Origin: Acinetobacter bereziniae LMG 1003 = CIP 70.12
GTDB lineage: Bacteria > Pseudomonadota > Gammaproteobacteria > Pseudomonadales > Moraxellaceae
Length of the DNA: 64,000 bases
Assembly (NCBI RefSeq): GCF_000368925.1
Contig: NZ_KB849756.1
Coordinates: 1,134,271 to 1,198,270 of the forward strand
Direction of reading: 5' to 3'
Below the pieces are notes generated by a model that saw only the letters and a program-made list of their open reading frames with translations, did no database searches and was not told the origin of the DNA. The position numbers were made by a program, and so were the translations under genes. Shown here in pieces: positions 16,471 through 25,628 of this stretch; the stretch's first letter is position 1, and each line of letters starts with the position of its first letter.

Positions 16471-16950
16471 ATGAAAAAATATATAGCCCTGATTGCTGGG
16501 ATATTGGTTAGCACTCATATTTATGCTGAAAGTTATGTATTTGGTGGAAAAGCTCAATTTCTGGGGGCTTTACTCAATCAAAGTTGCTCAATTTCGATTG
16601 AGAGTATTGTTGATACTTCGACTAGAGCTCCCCAATCCCCTATTCAAATTAACTTTTCAACCTGTTCTGTTGACTACTATAGCAATCTCATTATCAGTTT
16701 ATCTGAACCCAATCAGTTAAAAAAAGAGATGTTTACCACCACAGCACAAACAAAAAGTGAGTTTGATAAAGAAATTAATATTCAAAGTGCTGAACATAAA
16801 CGTTTAGGTGAAAGATTTATCCAACATATTGATCTACCTAAACATTATGACGATGAATCACCAAAAAGTGTACGTGTTTACTTAAACAAGCCATTTGAAG
16901 ATTCACCTACTCAAGCACCACATTTTTTAATTTCTATTTTTTATCCATAA
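16471..16950 (+). CDS. Minor pilin-like secreted protein (cluster A)
   Basis: This 159-residue protein has a signal peptide (KKYIALIAGILVSTHIYA) and then YVFGGKAQFLGALLNQSCSI, which parallels the pilin motif GGTVNFKGDLVNAACAV. Two cysteines are placed like the pilin disulfide. The C-terminus (HFLISIFYP) lacks a canonical pilin tail. It is probably a minor pilin or terminator subunit, but it diverges too far for a firm name. It has a counterpart at 26248 in cluster B, which shows that it is maintained in both copies. It lies 20 bp before the chaperone gene. Confidence 0.72.
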   Translation: MKKYIALIAGILVSTHIYAESYVFGGKAQFLGALLNQSCSISIESIVDTSTRAPQSPIQINFSTCSVDYYSNLIISLSEPNQLKKEMFTTTAQTKSEFDKEINIQSAEHKRLGERFIQHIDLPKHYDDESPKSVRVYLNKPFEDSPTQAPHFLISIFYP

Positions 16951-16969
16951 GTAAATTCTAAAGGTTTAT

Positions 16970-17671
16970 ATGAACTTGAACTTATTTAAACAAGGTCTTC
17001 TTGGTATAACCTTAGCCTGTATGACTGCAACAAGTTTTGCAAACACGAATGGTTCTGGTGGTATTTCACTGGGCGCAACCCGTGTGATTTATCCTACGGA
17101 TGCAAAACAAGTTTCACTGCCAATTATCAACAGCAATAGCAAAGAGCGCTTCTTGATCAATGCATGGGTAGAAGATTCTTCAGAGAATAAATCTAAAGAT
17201 TTTCTGATTACGCCACCGTTATTTGTTGCAGAAGCGAGTGCTGAAAATACCTTGCGTATTATCAATGTTGCACCAAATCTCCCTCAAGATCGTGAATCTG
17301 TGTTTTGGATCAATGTCAAAGCGATTCCCTCGATTGATAAGTCAACATTGACCGATAAGAATGTTTTACAGCTTGCGGTTTTATCTCGCATCAAACTTTT
17401 TATTCGACCTACAGGTTTAACCACTAAAGCTGAAGACTCATTGAATACACTCAAGTTTTCTAAAACTGCTGACGGTATTACAGTCAATAACCCATCTCCC
17501 TATCATGTGTCTTTTGTCAATCTTTATTTAGATGACAAAAAATTACCCAATGTGATGGCCCCTCCATTAACGCAGACAAAAATCGCAGACAGCTCTGGCG
17601 GTAGCTTGAGCTATCAAACAGTCAATGATTATGGTGGTTTAACGTCTAAAGTGAATTTAGAACTGAAGTAA
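16970..17671 (+). CDS. Periplasmic fimbrial chaperone, PapD family (cluster A)
   Basis: This 233-residue chaperone has a signal peptide (LACMTATSFA) and the immunoglobulin-like PapD signature: LGATRVIYP with the conserved Arg, RESVFWINVKAIP in the G1/F1 region with the invariant Arg-Glu-Ser pattern, and LQLAVLSRIKLFIRP. It shuttles pilins to the usher by donor-strand complementation. It lies 4 bp before the usher gene. Its cluster B counterpart is at 26744. Confidence 0.95.
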   Translation: MNLNLFKQGLLGITLACMTATSFANTNGSGGISLGATRVIYPTDAKQVSLPIINSNSKERFLINAWVEDSSENKSKDFLITPPLFVAEASAENTLRIINVAPNLPQDRESVFWINVKAIPSIDKSTLTDKNVLQLAVLSRIKLFIRPTGLTTKAEDSLNTLKFSKTADGITVNNPSPYHVSFVNLYLDDKKLPNVMAPPLTQTKIADSSGGSLSYQTVNDYGGLTSKVNLELK

Positions 17672-17675
17672 GCAT

Positions 17676-20282
17676 ATGAATACTCTACATTTAACATCAT
17701 CCAATACGTTACGTATAAGGAAAATTATTAAGCGATACCCGATGGGTATGGCGATAACGATGCTTATATCCGCAGTGATGGTGAGAGAGAGTCATGCTGA
17801 ACAAGTGTTTAACCCTGAATTCCTGTCAGATGGGTTGCCTGACACACAAATCTCCGACTTAAGCAGATTTGATAAGTCCACCCATCAGTTACCTGGTGTG
17901 TATCGTGTCGATGTATATGTCAATGATCAATATGCATTTACACGTGATATTAATTTTATTGAGAGTGCTGACGCTCAGGATTCTACAGGCTTATTGCCTT
18001 GTTTAGACATCAAAACCTTAAAGGGTTTTGGTGTCAATATTGCCCAATATGAAGGCTTTGCAGATACCACTCAACAATGTGTAGATTTCACCTCGATTAT
18101 TGAAGGTGCAACAACCCAATTCCACTTTGACAAACAAAAACTCAATATTAGTCTGCCACAAATATCGCTCATGAATCAGGTCAGAGGTTATATCTCACCA
18201 GATCAATGGGATGAAGGCATCAATGGTTTATTTCTCAATTATAATATCTCAGGTTATAACAACTCTAAAACAGATTCCAATAGCGCATTTTTACGTCTGG
18301 ACAATGGACTCAATATTGGTGCATGGCAATTTAGACACTCTGGAAGTTGGAGCTATAACACTCACCAAGGCAAATCGTCAAACCAATGGAATGATTTAAG
18401 CACTTATGCGCAAACCATCGTAGCTCCTATCAAAAGTCAACTGATCATCGGGGATAGCACAACTTCAGGTGAGATTTTTGATAGCTTTGGTTACCGAGGT
18501 GTACATTTATCTACATCTGAAGCCATGTATCCAGATAGCCAGCAAGGCTATGCGCCCTCGATCCGTGGTGTTGCGAAAACCAATGCCAAAGTGGTCATTA
18601 AGCAAAATGGTTATGTGGTTCATCAAATCAACGTTGCGCCCGGTCCTTTTAAGATTGAAGACATCAGTACAGCATCTTTAAATGGTGACTTGGTCGTGAC
18701 CATTGAAGAAAATGATGGCTCTCTACAAACCTTTAAAGTTCCATTCTCAACACTACCTATTTTACAACGTGAAGATCGCACCAAATATAGTGTTGCACTT
18801 GGTGAGTACCGCAGTGGGTTAAGAAACCAAGACAATCCATTTATTGCTCAAGCAACAGCAATCCATGGATTGAACAGTGGTATGACGGTTTACTCTGGTA
18901 CTCAACTTTCCCAAAAATATAAAAGTTTTTTATTGGGTTTAGGCGCCAATCTTGGACACTATGGTGCTTTCTCGTTTGATATTACCCATGCAAACAGTGA
19001 GTTAGCAGATAAAAGTTCATCTAGTGGTCAATCATTACGCTTTTTATATTCAAAATCACTACTTGGTTCGGGTACCACGTTCCAGCTTTTAGGCTATCGT
19101 TATTCGACCAAAGGTTTCTATACCTTAAATGATGTCACCAATAAAAACATGAGTGGCTATAACACAGGTAAAGATCAAACTGATCTTCCTAATATTGAAG
19201 ACTACTACAATTTAAATAATGCCAAAAAGGGTCGCTTCCAAGTCAATATTACCCATTCTCTAGGGGACTATGGCGCACTGTTTCTTTCAGGAAATCAACA
19301 AACTTACTGGAACACGGATAAAAAAGATGAGTGGTTACAGGCGGGTTATTCCAATGCATGGAAATCATTGAATTATTCTTTTGCTGTCAGCCGTAACAAA
19401 TACTCTGCGCGTGACATTACTGACACCATGTATACCATGAACCTTTCTTTTCCTTTGGACAAAGTATTGGCAAAAGCCAAGTTTACTGACAATCCAATCC
19501 AGAATAGTTATGCCTCTGTTTCAAGTACCCGAAATTCGAATGGTGATGAAACCTATATGGCAGGCGTCAGTGGCACTTTGCTAAAAGACCGTAATTTAAG
19601 CTACAGCTTTAACCAAGGCAAAATCAGCCAACAAGGTGACATTGGTTCATTGAGTGTGACCTATAACGGCAGCTACGGAAATGTTGGTGCAGGTTATAGC
19701 TATGAAAAAGACTCTAATCAATTTACCTATAACGCATCAGGTGGCGTGCTTGCACATCGTGATGGGATTACCTTTGGTCAACCTTTAGGTTCAAGCTCTA
19801 TCTTAGTCAAAGCATCTGGGGCAAAAGGTGTCAATATTGAAAATCATATTGGGGTCAAAACCGACTGGCGTGGTTATGCGATTGTGCCTTATGCCAATGA
19901 ATATCGCTCTAACCGTGTCGCACTAAACGCGGACAGCTTTAGTAATAATCTGGAAATTCGTAACAACGTTGAACATGTCGTTCCAATTAAAGGCGCCATT
20001 GTTCGAGCAACCTTTGATACCAGTATCGGTGTCAGAGCTTTGGTGACCTTATCACGAGCAGGAAAACCTGTACCTTATGCCAGCAGTGTGATCGAAACAG
20101 ACAGTTCTACCCGTAGCATGGTTGCCGATGACGGTCGAGTTTACTTAACAGGTTTACCACTTAAAGGCACCTTAGAAGCCTATTGGGGTGGAAACACAGG
20201 TGAAAAATGCAGCACGGCTTATGACATTTCTCAAATGGATCTGAGCAAACCTGTTATTCAATTTGATCTTGAATGTCAATAA
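17676..20282 (+). CDS. Outer-membrane fimbrial usher, FimD/PapC family (cluster A)
   Basis: This 868-residue usher carries a long signal peptide ending near ESHA, the N-terminal chaperone-docking domain (VFNPEFLSD, then LPGVYRVDVYVN), a 24-strand barrel with the plug region (APSIRGVAKTNAKVVIKQNG and VAPGPFKIEDIS), and the C-terminal domains with paired cysteines (GEKCSTAYD and FDLECQ). Ushers assemble and secrete the pilus across the outer membrane. Length is typical. It is syntenic with, and clearly a duplicate of, the usher at 27454. Confidence 0.96.
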   Translation: MNTLHLTSSNTLRIRKIIKRYPMGMAITMLISAVMVRESHAEQVFNPEFLSDGLPDTQISDLSRFDKSTHQLPGVYRVDVYVNDQYAFTRDINFIESADAQDSTGLLPCLDIKTLKGFGVNIAQYEGFADTTQQCVDFTSIIEGATTQFHFDKQKLNISLPQISLMNQVRGYISPDQWDEGINGLFLNYNISGYNNSKTDSNSAFLRLDNGLNIGAWQFRHSGSWSYNTHQGKSSNQWNDLSTYAQTIVAPIKSQLIIGDSTTSGEIFDSFGYRGVHLSTSEAMYPDSQQGYAPSIRGVAKTNAKVVIKQNGYVVHQINVAPGPFKIEDISTASLNGDLVVTIEENDGSLQTFKVPFSTLPILQREDRTKYSVALGEYRSGLRNQDNPFIAQATAIHGLNSGMTVYSGTQLSQKYKSFLLGLGANLGHYGAFSFDITHANSELADKSSSSGQSLRFLYSKSLLGSGTTFQLLGYRYSTKGFYTLNDVTNKNMSGYNTGKDQTDLPNIEDYYNLNNAKKGRFQVNITHSLGDYGALFLSGNQQTYWNTDKKDEWLQAGYSNAWKSLNYSFAVSRNKYSARDITDTMYTMNLSFPLDKVLAKAKFTDNPIQNSYASVSSTRNSNGDETYMAGVSGTLLKDRNLSYSFNQGKISQQGDIGSLSVTYNGSYGNVGAGYSYEKDSNQFTYNASGGVLAHRDGITFGQPLGSSSILVKASGAKGVNIENHIGVKTDWRGYAIVPYANEYRSNRVALNADSFSNNLEIRNNVEHVVPIKGAIVRATFDTSIGVRALVTLSRAGKPVPYASSVIETDSSTRSMVADDGRVYLTGLPLKGTLEAYWGGNTGEKCSTAYDISQMDLSKPVIQFDLECQ

Positions 20283-20295
20283 GGAGTTGCACACA

Positions 20296-21306
20296 ATGAA
20301 ATTCAAAACTTTATTAATGATCTTCTTGTTGCTCAGCTCCACCCAATCCTTTGCACGACAATGTTGGAATGTAAAAGGATACTATGTAACCGCCAAAGTT
20401 CACTATGACTTATCAAACACATTCTCTCAAACGAATAATGTCTTGGGACAAACAAAAGATCTACGTTTCAATTTTAACTCTGGTGTGAAAGCCGTATGTT
20501 CATCCGCTCCATTTCCAGGCAGCGCCAGTACAACCGTTCGTTCCTATGAAACAGATCAAGCGATTGCTCAAAGAGATGGTAATTTTCAATATATGTGGAT
20601 TAATGAGTATTTACTAGGCGCTATGCAAATTTATGATAGTGCTGCTAGGTACTTTTATCCTCCTGTTCAAAAAACTATGGGGTGGGATCCTAATGTTGCT
20701 GACGGTAATCCCTTTGAAGTACGAGATTCAGATTTAACATTACGCCTTAAAGTGATCAAGCCCTTTGTTGGCAATATTTCGATTCCATCTAAAACCATGT
20801 TTACAGTTTATGTCACAACAGCAGCGAATGACCCACTCGTTTACCCTGTCTATACCATTAGTTATGGTGGACGAATCACTGCACCTCAATCTTGTACTGT
20901 TAACTCAGGAACTGTTTTAGATATTAAATTTGGTGACATTCTTGCCTCTGAATTTAACCAAGCAGGTGCAGGCAATAAACCCGCTTCTGTCGACCCACAA
21001 ACCAGAAGTGTTTCAGTACAGTGTTCCAATATGAATGCTGCGGCAACACTGACTTTCCGTATTGAATCAGACAAGTCTCAAGGGGACATGTTGGTCTCTA
21101 ACAATGATAATGTCGGCTTTAAAATTTCCGATTTTAACGACAAAATATTGATTCCAAACAATTTATCCAGTTTTTCTGAATTTCAGTTGAACCAAAACCA
21201 AACTGCGACAATTTCTTTTAAAGCATGGCCAGTCAGTGTAACAGGAAAAAAACCAGCCGTTGGACCATTTAGTTCCAGAGCATATATCCGGATTGACTTC
21301 CCCTAG
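20296..21306 (+). CDS. Fimbrial tip adhesin-like protein, first copy (cluster A)
   Basis: This 336-residue protein has a signal peptide (TLLMIFLLLSSTQSFA) and an N-terminal receptor-binding-type domain starting RQCWNVKGY. A C-terminal pilin domain begins near APQSCTVNSGTVLDI and ends with SRAYIRIDFP. This two-domain layout is typical of FimH/PapG-like tip adhesins, but the lectin-like half matches no family I can name. The ATG at 20296 follows AAGGAG at 20281-20286, immediately after the usher stop, and replaces an earlier in-frame ATG inside the usher. The following gene is a close duplicate. Confidence 0.85.
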   Translation: MKFKTLLMIFLLLSSTQSFARQCWNVKGYYVTAKVHYDLSNTFSQTNNVLGQTKDLRFNFNSGVKAVCSSAPFPGSASTTVRSYETDQAIAQRDGNFQYMWINEYLLGAMQIYDSAARYFYPPVQKTMGWDPNVADGNPFEVRDSDLTLRLKVIKPFVGNISIPSKTMFTVYVTTAANDPLVYPVYTISYGGRITAPQSCTVNSGTVLDIKFGDILASEFNQAGAGNKPASVDPQTRSVSVQCSNMNAAATLTFRIESDKSQGDMLVSNNDNVGFKISDFNDKILIPNNLSSFSEFQLNQNQTATISFKAWPVSVTGKKPAVGPFSSRAYIRIDFP

Positions 21307-21315
21307 GATTGGAAT

Positions 21316-22500
21316 ATGAAAAATCACACCACATACCTATCCAGTCCAATACAAGCGCTAAATGTAGCGCTTCAACAGCTTTCTTATACATCAGCGTTCA
21401 GTTCAAAACTTAATGTTTTAGCTCTTTATTCCTCAAAAATACTTAGACAAAGTATTTGTAATTTTTTTAGCAATTTAAGTGTCAAGCCATATACGATGAA
21501 ATTCAAGTTTTTATTACTCACCCTGTTAGTACTCGGTTCAACCCAATCTTTTGCACGACAATGCTGGAATTCGAAAGGATATACTGTAGTCGATTCAATT
21601 AATTATGATTTATCCACCGCATTTGACCAAAACAATAATGCTGTGGGTCAAAGCAAAGACATTACTTTAAATTTCAATAAACCCATTCAAGCAATATGTG
21701 AAACGGCGTCCTTTCCTTATGGTTTGACAGTTCGTTCCTATATAACCAATGAGCCGATCGTTGAAAATACAAGTACTTTTAAATATCTACGTATCAACGA
21801 CTATTTATTGGGTGCAATGAAAATTAATGACAGTGCAGTAAATACTTTTTATCCTCCTATAAAAAAAACTATGGGTTACGATCCAAACTCAGACAATGGC
21901 AACGCATTTTCAATCAGAGACTCTGACTTATTGCTACGCATCAAAGTGGTTAAACCTTTTGTAGGAAATGTTTCCATTCCATCAAAAACTATGTTTACAG
22001 TTTATGTAACCACTAGTGATACAGATCCACTTAGATACCCTGTGTATACCATTAGTTATAGTGGGCGAATTGTTGCACCGCAGTCTTGTACGATCGACTC
22101 AGGCAAGGTTTTAGACATTCAATTTGGTGACATTCTTGCTTCTGAATTTAACCAAGCAGGTGCAGGCAATAAACCTCATTCAATCAATCCTGAAACAAGA
22201 AGTGTATCAGTACAGTGTTCCAACATGAATGCTGCGGCAACACTCACCTTCCGTATTGAATCTGAAAAGTCTCAAGGAGATATGTTGGTCTCTAACAATG
22301 ATGATGTCGGCTTTAAGATTTCAGACATGAGCGATAATATATTGATTCCAAACAATTTATTAAGCTTCTCCGAATTTAAACTCAATCAAAGTCAACAGGC
22401 GACACTATCTTTCAAAGCATGGCCAGTCAGCGTAACAGGGAAAAAACCTGCAGTTGGACCATTTAGTTCCAGAGCCTATATCCGAATTGACTTCCCTTAG
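21316..22500 (+). CDS. Fimbrial tip adhesin-like protein, second tandem copy (cluster A)
   Basis: The mature part duplicates the preceding adhesin, with near-identical C-terminal pilin domains (ILASEFNQAGAGNKP and VSVQCSNMNAAATLTFRIES). The frame is open from an ATG at 21316, which has an upstream AGGAT, but the signal peptide (MKFKFLLLTLLVLGSTQSFA) begins only at 21496. The first 60 codons are therefore either an inserted leader or an untranslated segment; no clear ribosome-binding site precedes 21496. That segment contains two perfect hairpins, one followed by a T-run. Cluster B has a single adhesin here, so this copy arose after or outside the cluster duplication. Confidence 0.83.
   Translation: MKNHTTYLSSPIQALNVALQQLSYTSAFSSKLNVLALYSSKILRQSICNFFSNLSVKPYTMKFKFLLLTLLVLGSTQSFARQCWNSKGYTVVDSINYDLSTAFDQNNNAVGQSKDITLNFNKPIQAICETASFPYGLTVRSYITNEPIVENTSTFKYLRINDYLLGAMKINDSAVNTFYPPIKKTMGYDPNSDNGNAFSIRDSDLLLRIKVVKPFVGNVSIPSKTMFTVYVTTSDTDPLRYPVYTISYSGRIVAPQSCTIDSGKVLDIQFGDILASEFNQAGAGNKPHSINPETRSVSVQCSNMNAAATLTFRIESEKSQGDMLVSNNDDVGFKISDMSDNILIPNNLLSFSEFKLNQSQQATLSFKAWPVSVTGKKPAVGPFSSRAYIRIDFP
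21353..21372 (+). repeat. Perfect 8-bp hairpin in the segment between adhesin copies
   Basis: AAGCGCTA (21353-21360) pairs exactly with TAGCGCTT (21365-21372) around AATG. It lies in the 180-bp segment preceding the second adhesin's signal peptide. Confidence 0.5.
21437..21468 (+). terminator. Terminator-like hairpin ahead of the second adhesin
   Basis: AAATACTT (21437-21444) pairs exactly with AAGTATTT (21450-21457) around AGACA. It is followed four bases later by TTTTTTT at 21462-21468. The stem is AT-rich, so termination strength is doubtful; it could attenuate expression of the second adhesin and downstream pilin. Confidence 0.45.
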
Positions 22501-22509
22501 GAGAAAAAA

Positions 22510-23052
22510 ATGCAAACCATAAGCAAATATATGATATCTGTGCTAAGTATTTTTTACTTAGGTTGCGCTCAAACAACCTATGCACAAGACCTGAAATTAG
22601 ATGCAATCAACCTTACCCTTTCAGGCAAGGTTACAGAAAAGACTTGTGGTGTATTAAGTACAGCACAAGATAAGAAAATAGAACTGGGAACCATCAGACT
22701 AGGCAAAGGCATGAATAAAGATGATCGTTCCCCACGTGTTCAGATTCCTTTTGATGTCAGCAGTTGTCCTGCAAATGGTCTTGTCACCATCACCTTTACA
22801 GGGACCAATGATACTGTCGATACTCAGTTACTTGCCATAGATAATGTGCCGAAAAAAGCCAAAAATGTTGCCATTGAAATTAGCGACAAAGATAAGAACA
22901 GGGTTGTATTGGGGACAAAAAGTAAGCCAATCACAGCCGATGCCAATGGAAATGCATCATTGATGTTTTATGCCAATTATATTGTGACTAAGGACACAGC
23001 AGAGCCTGGTATTGGCAATGCAAAGATGCAATTTTCTGTTCAATATGAATGA
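22510..23052 (+). CDS. Fimbrial subunit, pilin family, last gene of operon A
   Basis: This 180-residue protein has a signal peptide ending near TTYAQ and a pilin fold: LTLSGKVTEKTCGVLS with the first cysteine, VSSCPANGLVTITF with the second, and the C-terminal KMQFSVQYE beta-zipper. It probably serves as a minor or adaptor pilin, because it lies after the adhesins rather than first in the operon. AGGAGAAAA precedes the start. The counterpart in cluster B is at 31097. Confidence 0.9.
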   Translation: MQTISKYMISVLSIFYLGCAQTTYAQDLKLDAINLTLSGKVTEKTCGVLSTAQDKKIELGTIRLGKGMNKDDRSPRVQIPFDVSSCPANGLVTITFTGTNDTVDTQLLAIDNVPKKAKNVAIEISDKDKNRVVLGTKSKPITADANGNASLMFYANYIVTKDTAEPGIGNAKMQFSVQYE

Positions 23053-23330
23053 AAAAACATCATGCTTAAATTTTACCAACAAGTATATAATAACCACCCT
23101 TCAATTTTAGGAGCATGTATATGATTTAGAACAAATGAATAAATAATTTTAAATTTTAATCATATTTTATTTTTTGGTAAATCTAGTTGATTTTGCCAAC
23201 AGAGCTACTTGTCAATTTTTTAGGCGATTATATTCAGTTTGTCTAAATTTGATGAGTCGCCTATCCCTACAAATTTTTCAGCATATTAAGCCCAATTTAC
23301 GATCAAGTCAATTGGAAACTTGGAGAAATT

Positions 23331-24353
23331 ATGAAGTCTTTTTTAAAAATTAAAAGCGTTCGTAATAGTTTAACACTTTTATTAGATGATTTTTGTAAAA
23401 AACATGGCTTAGATTCACCTAAAAGCTATAACAGTACATTTAATGATCATATTCCGTTTGGAGAATGGCTCAATAAAATCAAAGACATCAATGAACAATA
23501 TTCCAAAGAAGGCTTAGGTTTAGAGATTGGCGCCATGGTTCAAGCCAAACACATTGGTATCGTGGCATACATTGCCCAGTCGTGCAATACATTCGCTGAC
23601 TATATCGAAATACTCTCGAAGTATGAACGCTTATGGTTTAACTACATTCCTAAAAAAATTAATTTCGATGACGATTTTTTTTCAATTTCTTGGGAAAAAC
23701 CAGCCTATGTTCAAGCAGGCTTATTTATAGAAGAAACGTCAATTGTTGAAGAGATGCAAGTTTCGATTATCTATCATCACTTACAACAATTGATGGATTC
23801 AGCAAAAAATGCATTCTATCGTCTCGAACTCGCAATTCCTGAACCTGAAAATATTGAAAAATATACTCAACTTTTTAACTGCCCTGTTTACTTCAATACA
23901 GAACAAACCAAAATTGTTTTTTCAAATACTTTATTAGACAGCAAACTTAAATGTTATGACCCGACACTGTTTGAAATTTTGTCAGATCATGCCAATATTT
24001 TACTTAAAAAAATGCCGAAACAAGATTCATTAATTGAATTGGTGAACTTGAGTGTGATCCAAGCGCTTGAGCATAACAATGTTCAGATTAATTTTGTTGC
24101 GCGATCATTAAATCTCAGCCCAAGGATGTTACAACGAGATTTAAGAGACCGAGGCTCATCTTTTAAATTAATCCTTGCCAATGCACGCAAAAATCTTGCG
24201 AAAAAGCACTTAAAAAATGAGAGGTTAGCGATCACTGAAATTGCTTTTTTATTGGCATATAAAGATCAAACCTCATTCAATCGTGCTTTTCGCGGATGGA
24301 CAGGTTTCTCTCCTTCCGAATGGCGCAAGCGACATCTCGATAAGCGAATGTAA
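23331..24353 (+). CDS. AraC-family regulator with OruR/ArgR-type N-domain (cluster A)
   Basis: This 340-residue protein has an N-terminal ligand-binding domain of the Arabinose_bd type (LGLEIGAMVQAKHIGIVAYIAQ, ISWEKPAY) and a C-terminal AraC helix-turn-helix pair (VARSLNLSPRMLQRDLRDRGSSF, then ITEIAFLLAYKDQTSFNRAFRGWTG). TTGGAGAAATT provides the ribosome-binding site. It lies 278 bp after the last pilin of operon A. A paralogue follows operon B at 31891, so each fimbrial copy carries its own probable regulator. Confidence 0.92.
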   Translation: MKSFLKIKSVRNSLTLLLDDFCKKHGLDSPKSYNSTFNDHIPFGEWLNKIKDINEQYSKEGLGLEIGAMVQAKHIGIVAYIAQSCNTFADYIEILSKYERLWFNYIPKKINFDDDFFSISWEKPAYVQAGLFIEETSIVEEMQVSIIYHHLQQLMDSAKNAFYRLELAIPEPENIEKYTQLFNCPVYFNTEQTKIVFSNTLLDSKLKCYDPTLFEILSDHANILLKKMPKQDSLIELVNLSVIQALEHNNVQINFVARSLNLSPRMLQRDLRDRGSSFKLILANARKNLAKKHLKNERLAITEIAFLLAYKDQTSFNRAFRGWTGFSPSEWRKRHLDKRM

Positions 24354-24875
24354 TCTATAGTGAGTTGAAATTTAAATGAGGAAAATATCAGTTACTACGA
24401 AATGCTTGTCGTGGTTGATATTCATTTTTCGATTGAAGTAAATTTAAGTGCCTATTTTTAATCAAAATCATATTTCACCTCTATCTCTATAGTGCTCCCT
24501 CAACAAACTATCCCCCCAATAAACACGGTAATGAATAGATCTCTGAGATAAGCCAAAGCAAAACTCTTGCTCAATCGCTTATGTTGGTGAAAATTCAAAC
24601 AATAATCATCTATGATTTACGTGTATGTACTTTATGTCATCATATTTAATACATGGTTTCTAAAAGCATTAAATCTAAATGCTGTAAACATATGCCAAGT
24701 GTTGACTTAGAACTGAACAACAAATTCAGTGATTAAATCATAGGCTTTAAAATCTGTATCCAACTCAGTAAGTGTAATAATTTTTATGCTTTAAATGCCA
24801 AGCAATCGTGCATAAGAGGGAAAGTTTCAGACTGATTTCTGCAATACATTAGAAAAAAATCTTGAGGATATTAAA
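24354..24875 (+). other. Intergenic, no gene seen
   Basis: About 520 bp between the AraC-type regulator and the small-protein gene at 24876. I see no coding frame with supporting signals, no strong terminator and no repeat. GAGGA at 24864-24868 at its right end is the ribosome-binding site of the small gene. Confidence 0.5.
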
Positions 24876-25079
24876 GTGCTAAATGTATCAGCAGAAAAGC
24901 GTAAACTTAAACGAACGTATTTAAGAAAAGGCGACCCAAGTTTGGTGTTAATTTCAAGCTTCGTCACCCATGTAAAATATTTGGGTTGGAGCAATGAACG
25001 TATTAAAAAAATATTGGCTGATGCAAGAAGTCAAAACTACAACTATTTGTACTCAACATTAAAAAGAGCCATTGAATAA
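24876..25079 (+). CDS. Conserved small basic protein of unknown function (cluster A)
   Basis: This 67-residue protein begins at a GTG with GAGGA seven bases upstream. It is basic and without membrane segments or cysteines. The core KRTYLRKGDPSLVLISSF, then THVKYLGWS and LKRAIE, is repeated with conservative changes in the product at 33404, at the same position after the second AraC-type regulator. Conservation at protein level between two diverged copies argues for a real gene. I do not recognise the family; a small DNA-binding or regulatory role in fimbrial control is only a guess from context. Confidence 0.75.
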   Translation: MLNVSAEKRKLKRTYLRKGDPSLVLISSFVTHVKYLGWSNERIKKILADARSQNYNYLYSTLKRAIE

Positions 25080-25628
25080 TGGTAAATCCATCTACATATA
25101 AAAAATATTTAAATTACAATTGCTTCACTATAAAAAATAGTTTTCCAAATTTTAGTTTTTATTATCCTGTATTTTATTACCTTTTTCACATATCTGTATT
25201 TTGTTTACTTTTAGATCAATAGGAATATAAATAATTATATTATTTTTTATTTTTCAGTCATTAACATCGTATTAAAAATATTACACTTTCAAAAAAAATG
25301 TGACAGTATTCAAACAAAATTTCTACTTAATAGAAATTCTATTTTTAAAAATAATTAAAAAATAAACAAAATAAAATCACAAGATATTGATTTTTAATAA
25401 TAAATATTAAATTACATTAAAGTAATATTTTTCGTCAAATACAAATAATCATCCAGAAACTACAAAGATATTTCACATAATTCAAACTACCATGAACCTA
25501 CATTTATTTAACTGTGTCACTTTTTTTTAAAACAGTGAGACTAAATGTAGTTTATTGAAGTCAGTCAACCGAACTCAATAGATTAAAAAAATTGAAAATC
25601 AACCTTTCTAAAATAAATAGGTTTTACT
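25080..25628 (+). other. AT-rich leader region of fimbrial operon B, no gene
   Basis: About 550 bp of AT-rich DNA corresponding to 15175-15858 before operon A. It carries a related segment (TTCGTCAAATACAAATAAT around 25431) and the stem-loop at 25498-25550. The end reads ATAGGTTTTACTATGAAATT as in operon A. No coding frame is evident. Confidence 0.55.
25498..25550 (+). promoter_or_regulatory. Conserved stem-loop upstream of fimbrial pilin B
   Basis: CTACATTTA (25498-25506) pairs exactly with TAAATGTAG (25542-25550). An inner stem pairs ACTGT (25511-25515) with ACAGT (25532-25536) around a loop with CACTTTTTTTT. Compared with 15729-15774, the outer stem has changed at two paired positions while keeping complementarity. 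Confidence 0.55.

Noticed and set aside
20263..20295. An adhesin start overlapping the usher gene
   Set aside because: AAGGAG at 20281-20286 and the signal peptide both point to the ATG at 20296.
21316..21495. A separate small gene between the adhesin copies
   Set aside because: The frame runs straight into the second adhesin's signal peptide and has no independent stop.
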